The translations under genes and the position numbers were made by a program. A stretch of 41,009 nt of DNA from the NCBI GenBank assembly GCA_035461385.1, contig DATHVI010000200.1:1-41009 (forward strand), given 5' to 3'. The stretch comes from DATHVI01 sp035461385 (GTDB lineage: Bacteria; Actinomycetota; Thermoleophilia; Solirubrobacterales; 70-9). The notes below the pieces were generated by a model. That model was not told where the DNA came from. It saw nothing but the letters and a program-made list of their open reading frames with translations, and did not search any database. The stretch's first letter is position 1. Every line of letters starts with the position of its first letter. This document shows, piece by piece, positions 39,160 to 41,009 of this stretch.

Positions 39160-39972
39160 TCACGTCTGTGTGCCGGAGGTGCCAGGCGCGCCGGGCGCCG
39201 GCGGCGGCACACTCGGGGCGGCGCCGCGCTCGAGTAGCGGCTTCAGCAGGTCGAGCGGCAGCGGGAAGACGATCGTCGAGTTCTGCTGGCCACCGATCTC
39301 GAGCAGCGTCTGGAGGTAGCGGAGCTGGAGCGTCGCCGGGTTCTGGCTCATGATGTTCGCCGCCTGGGAGAGCTTCTCCGCGGCCTGGAACTCGCCGTCG
39401 GCGGCGATGATCTTCGCCCTCCGCTCGCGCTCGGCCTCGGCCTGCTTGGCGATCACCCGCTGCATCTGGGTGGGCAGCTCGACGTCCTTGACCTCGACGA
39501 TCGTCACCTTGATGCCCCAGGGCTCGGTCTGCTCGTCGATGATCTGCTGGAGCTCGATGTTGAGCCGCTCGCGCTCGGCCAACAGTGAGTCGAGCTCGGC
39601 CTTGCCGAGCGTCGAGCGCAGCGTCGTCTGCGAGATCTGCGAGGTGGCGAGGAGGAAGTTCTCGACCTCGGTGATCGCCTTGTTCGGGTCGAGGACGCGG
39701 AAGTAAGCGACGGCGTTCACGCTCACGGTGACGTTGTCCTTGGTGATCACCTCCTGCGGCGGGACGTTGAGCGTCACGGTCCGCAGGTCGACCCGGACCA
39801 TCCGGTCGATGATCGGGATCAGCAGGATCAGCCCGGGGCCCTTCTGGGCGATCAGGCGTCCGAGCCGGAAGATCACACCGCGCTCGTACTCGCGCAGGAT
39901 CCTGATCGCGGCGGCGAGCAGGATCAGCACGAGGATCGCGAATACGGCGATGATCGCGAGTGCTACCGACAC
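39160..39972 (-). CDS. slipin/SPFH (band 7) membrane protein
   Basis: A 270-residue stomatin-like protein. One N-terminal membrane helix (about 4-26) precedes the SPFH domain with EYERGVIFRLGRLIAQKGPG, DLRTVTLNVPPQEVITKDNVTV and the coiled-coil stretch RVIAKQAEAERERRAKIIAADGE. A Pro/Gly-rich tail follows. Such proteins form ring-like scaffolds in membrane microdomains and can hold proteases. GTG 39972 has GGAGG 5 bases upstream, one of the clear ribosome binding sites here. No NfeD-type protease gene, the common partner, is next to it in this window. Confidence 0.93.
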   Translation of the reverse strand: MSVALAIIAVFAILVLILLAAAIRILREYERGVIFRLGRLIAQKGPGLILLIPIIDRMVRVDLRTVTLNVPPQEVITKDNVTVSVNAVAYFRVLDPNKAITEVENFLLATSQISQTTLRSTLGKAELDSLLAERERLNIELQQIIDEQTEPWGIKVTIVEVKDVELPTQMQRVIAKQAEAERERRAKIIAADGEFQAAEKLSQAANIMSQNPATLQLRYLQTLLEIGGQQNSTIVFPLPLDLLKPLLERGAAPSVPPPAPGAPGTSGTQT

Positions 39973-40371
39973 CTAGTCCTCCTCGTCGTCGCTTGCCAGC
40001 GGCCGGACCCGAAGCGTCAGGCCCTCAACGGCATTGACCGCACTCTAACGCCGCGCCCTTGGAGCCTATACGCGAACCCGATCGGTTCGAGGTTCTAAGT
40101 GCGCTTGCGCCGGGTTCGTGCGGGCCCCAGGAGCGCGCGTCTCCGATGCTTCTGATTCCGCGAGTCGATGCCGGGCATCTCCGCGGGTGAGGTTTCCACA
40201 GCGCCAAACGGGGAGGCGTGTCGACCGTATCGCCGACACGCTCGCCCTCGACGACGGACAGGCGTCCCGGGCAGGCGAGTCATCGCTTCCGCAAGTCGCG
40301 CATTGGGGAAGCGAGCCGATCGGCTTGTGGCAGGAGCCATCTGCACCGCCCGCAACCATCGTCGTGCCTTG
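39973..40371. other. 399-base gene-free stretch before hicA
   Basis: It holds the slipin ribosome binding site at its left end, a 6-bp stem hairpin at 40073-40089 (CGAACC/GGTTCG) and a stem at 40218-40239 (GTGTCG/CGACAC). An open frame 40118-40372 ends in TGA overlapping the hicA ATG, but shows no recognisable domain. Nothing else is seen. Confidence 0.4.
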
Positions 40372-40602
40372 ATGAGGTTCCCATCATTGAAGGCGCGGCA
40401 GTTGCTCCGCGTCCTGACCAGCAAGCCGCTCGGCTATCGCGTGGTCCGCCAGTCGGGTTCTCACCGCCGGCTGGAGGCCAGTGGCAGACCGGCGATCACG
40501 TTCAGCTTCCATGATCGGCAGACGATCCGACCTGCGACTGTGAAGCGGATCCTGTGCGACCAGATAGGCCTCGATGAGGACGAGGCCCTGCGGCTACTCT
40601 AG
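40372..40602 (+). CDS. hicA: HicA-family mRNA interferase toxin
   Basis: A 76-residue toxin of the HicA/YcfA double-stranded RNA-binding fold. It starts PSLKARQLLRVLTSKPLGYR. The core GSHRRLEAS carries the catalytic His at about residue 31, and ATVKRILCDQIGLDEDEALRLL closes the domain. HicA cleaves mRNA in a ribosome-independent way and is neutralised by HicB. The start ATG 40372 overlaps the TGA of an unassigned upstream frame; the family length supports it. hicB begins 9 bases after the stop, in the toxin-first order usual for hicAB. Confidence 0.9.
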   Translation: MRFPSLKARQLLRVLTSKPLGYRVVRQSGSHRRLEASGRPAITFSFHDRQTIRPATVKRILCDQIGLDEDEALRLL

Positions 40603-40611
40603 GAAGGAGCG

Positions 40612-40803
40612 ATGGACCGAATCCGCGTGATCTACGAGCAGGACGAGGACACCTGGGTCGCGACGTCACCGGAGGTTCCCGGCTGGACGGTCGTCGCCGA
40701 CACCTACGAGGAAGCGCACCGGCTGGCCGAGGAGGGCGTGCGCTTCGCGCTCGACCGCGACGACGTCGAGCTTAAGCATTTCGTTCCGGCGCCGACCGCG
40801 TAG
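40612..40803 (+). CDS. hicB: HicB-like antitoxin, short form
   Basis: A 63-residue partial RNase-H-fold antitoxin. It has IRVIYEQDEDTWVATSPEVPGW, TVVADTYEEAHRLAEEGVRFAL and the tail VELKHFVPAPTA. It binds and blocks HicA. There is no C-terminal DNA-binding domain (HTH or ribbon-helix-helix), so it is a short-form HicB and may not repress its own operon. AAGGAG lies 4 bases before ATG 40612, a good ribosome binding site that favours antitoxin production. Its C-terminal sequence recurs as a relic at 34411-34462. Confidence 0.88.
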   Translation: MDRIRVIYEQDEDTWVATSPEVPGWTVVADTYEEAHRLAEEGVRFALDRDDVELKHFVPAPTA

Positions 40804-40819
40804 CTCCGGCCGGCCCCCT

Positions 40820-40851
40820 CTCCCGACGCCCGGATGTCGCGCAGTCGGGAG
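40820..40851 (+). terminator. hairpin after hicB
   Basis: CTCCCGAC at 40820-40827 pairs with GTCGGGAG at 40844-40851 over a 16-base loop, 17 bases past the hicB stop. There is no T-run directly after it. Confidence 0.45.
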
Positions 40852-40891
40852 GGCCCGGCGATGCAAGTTCCTGCGGACGAGTGGTCGGTTT

Positions 40892-40909
40892 TCGAGTCCT
40901 GAGACTCGA
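40892..40909. terminator. second hairpin and palindrome near the window end
   Basis: TCGAGTC and GACTCGA form a 7-bp stem over a 4-base CTGA loop, preceded by GGTTT on the plus strand. On the minus strand it is followed by a short AAAACC rather than a T-run. A perfect 12-base palindrome GCGCACGTGCGC lies at 40929-40940. The remaining 200 bases after hicB show no gene. Confidence 0.4.
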
Positions 40910-41009
40910 CAAAGTTTCCACTCGTCGCGCGCACGTGCGCTTCCCCCTTCGCGTGAAAGCAGACACGCGCCGATCTGCACGACACTGAGACCGCCGCGGG
41001 GACGAAGCT

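Noticed and set aside
40118..40372. Frame whose TGA overlaps the hicA start codon
   Set aside because: The overlap suggests coupling, but the sequence has no domain and poor coding bias, so it was not called as a gene.

Overview
The window is about 41 kb of very GC-rich DNA, roughly 70% by eye, with dense genes on both strands. It looks like a chromosomal segment of an actinobacterium, most likely of the Thermoleophilia/Solirubrobacterales kind. The reasons are GC-ending codons, frequent GTG and TTG starts, two tRNA-Ala genes without an encoded CCA, a PknB-like Ser/Thr kinase with an external sensor domain, a DUF3105 protein, and many genes that start within a few bases of a TANNNT -10 box and have no Shine-Dalgarno sequence (leaderless style). 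The lineage is inferred; no rRNA or marker protein fixes it.

Layout. 1-3.9 kb: the 3' end of ddl, then on the minus strand uppP, purM and a Ser/Thr kinase. 3.9-17.6 kb: a glycan or exopolysaccharide locus. It holds a CapD/WbpM-type nucleotide-sugar dehydratase, two paralogous TM-linker-TM-LytR_C proteins, a one-TM FlgD-Ig-like protein, a Wzy/O-antigen-ligase-like protein, a Wzx-like flippase, three glycosyltransferases, an initiating phosphoglycosyltransferase, a GNAT and a FemAB-like acyltransferase, and a PGRP-type amidase. A divergent gap at 11.9-12.1 kb carries an array of near-identical hairpins. 17.7-26.2 kb: housekeeping and accessory genes (DUF3105, alpha/beta hydrolase, metF, SDR, CDP-alcohol phosphotransferase, AraC regulator, VOC, PEBP, metallophosphoesterase), a 26-residue cationic peptide gene with a near-perfect RBS, and a GlsB-like membrane protein. 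26.3-32.2 kb: tRNA-Ala(CGC), a GGDEF cyclase ending in a 27-bp tandem repeat, an acidic protein, glutamate dehydrogenase, tRNA-Ala(TGC) and a rhomboid protease. 32.2-41 kb: a DUF4395-thioredoxin fusion, VOC, GDPD, a gene-relic zone, a CSLREA/beta-helix secreted protein, a PRC-barrel-like protein, a Cys-poor thioredoxin-reductase-like flavoprotein with a DUF1059 partner, a slipin, and a hicAB toxin-antitoxin pair.

How the genes fit together. UppP recycles undecaprenyl phosphate, the lipid on which the phosphoglycosyltransferase would start glycan synthesis. The glycosyltransferases extend it, Wzx flips it and Wzy polymerises or ligates it. No Wzz-type co-polymerase or tyrosine kinase is visible. 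The LytR_C pair and the FlgD-Ig protein sit, translationally coupled, between the dehydratase and Wzy and could fill that role. UppP and the dehydratase start 4 bp apart, with each -10 box inside the other's coding sequence. The most unusual signals are this face-to-face promoter pair, the hairpin array, the LytR_C pair, the tiny cationic peptide, and the relics of hicB and of the beta-helix gene side by side at 34.4-34.7 kb.
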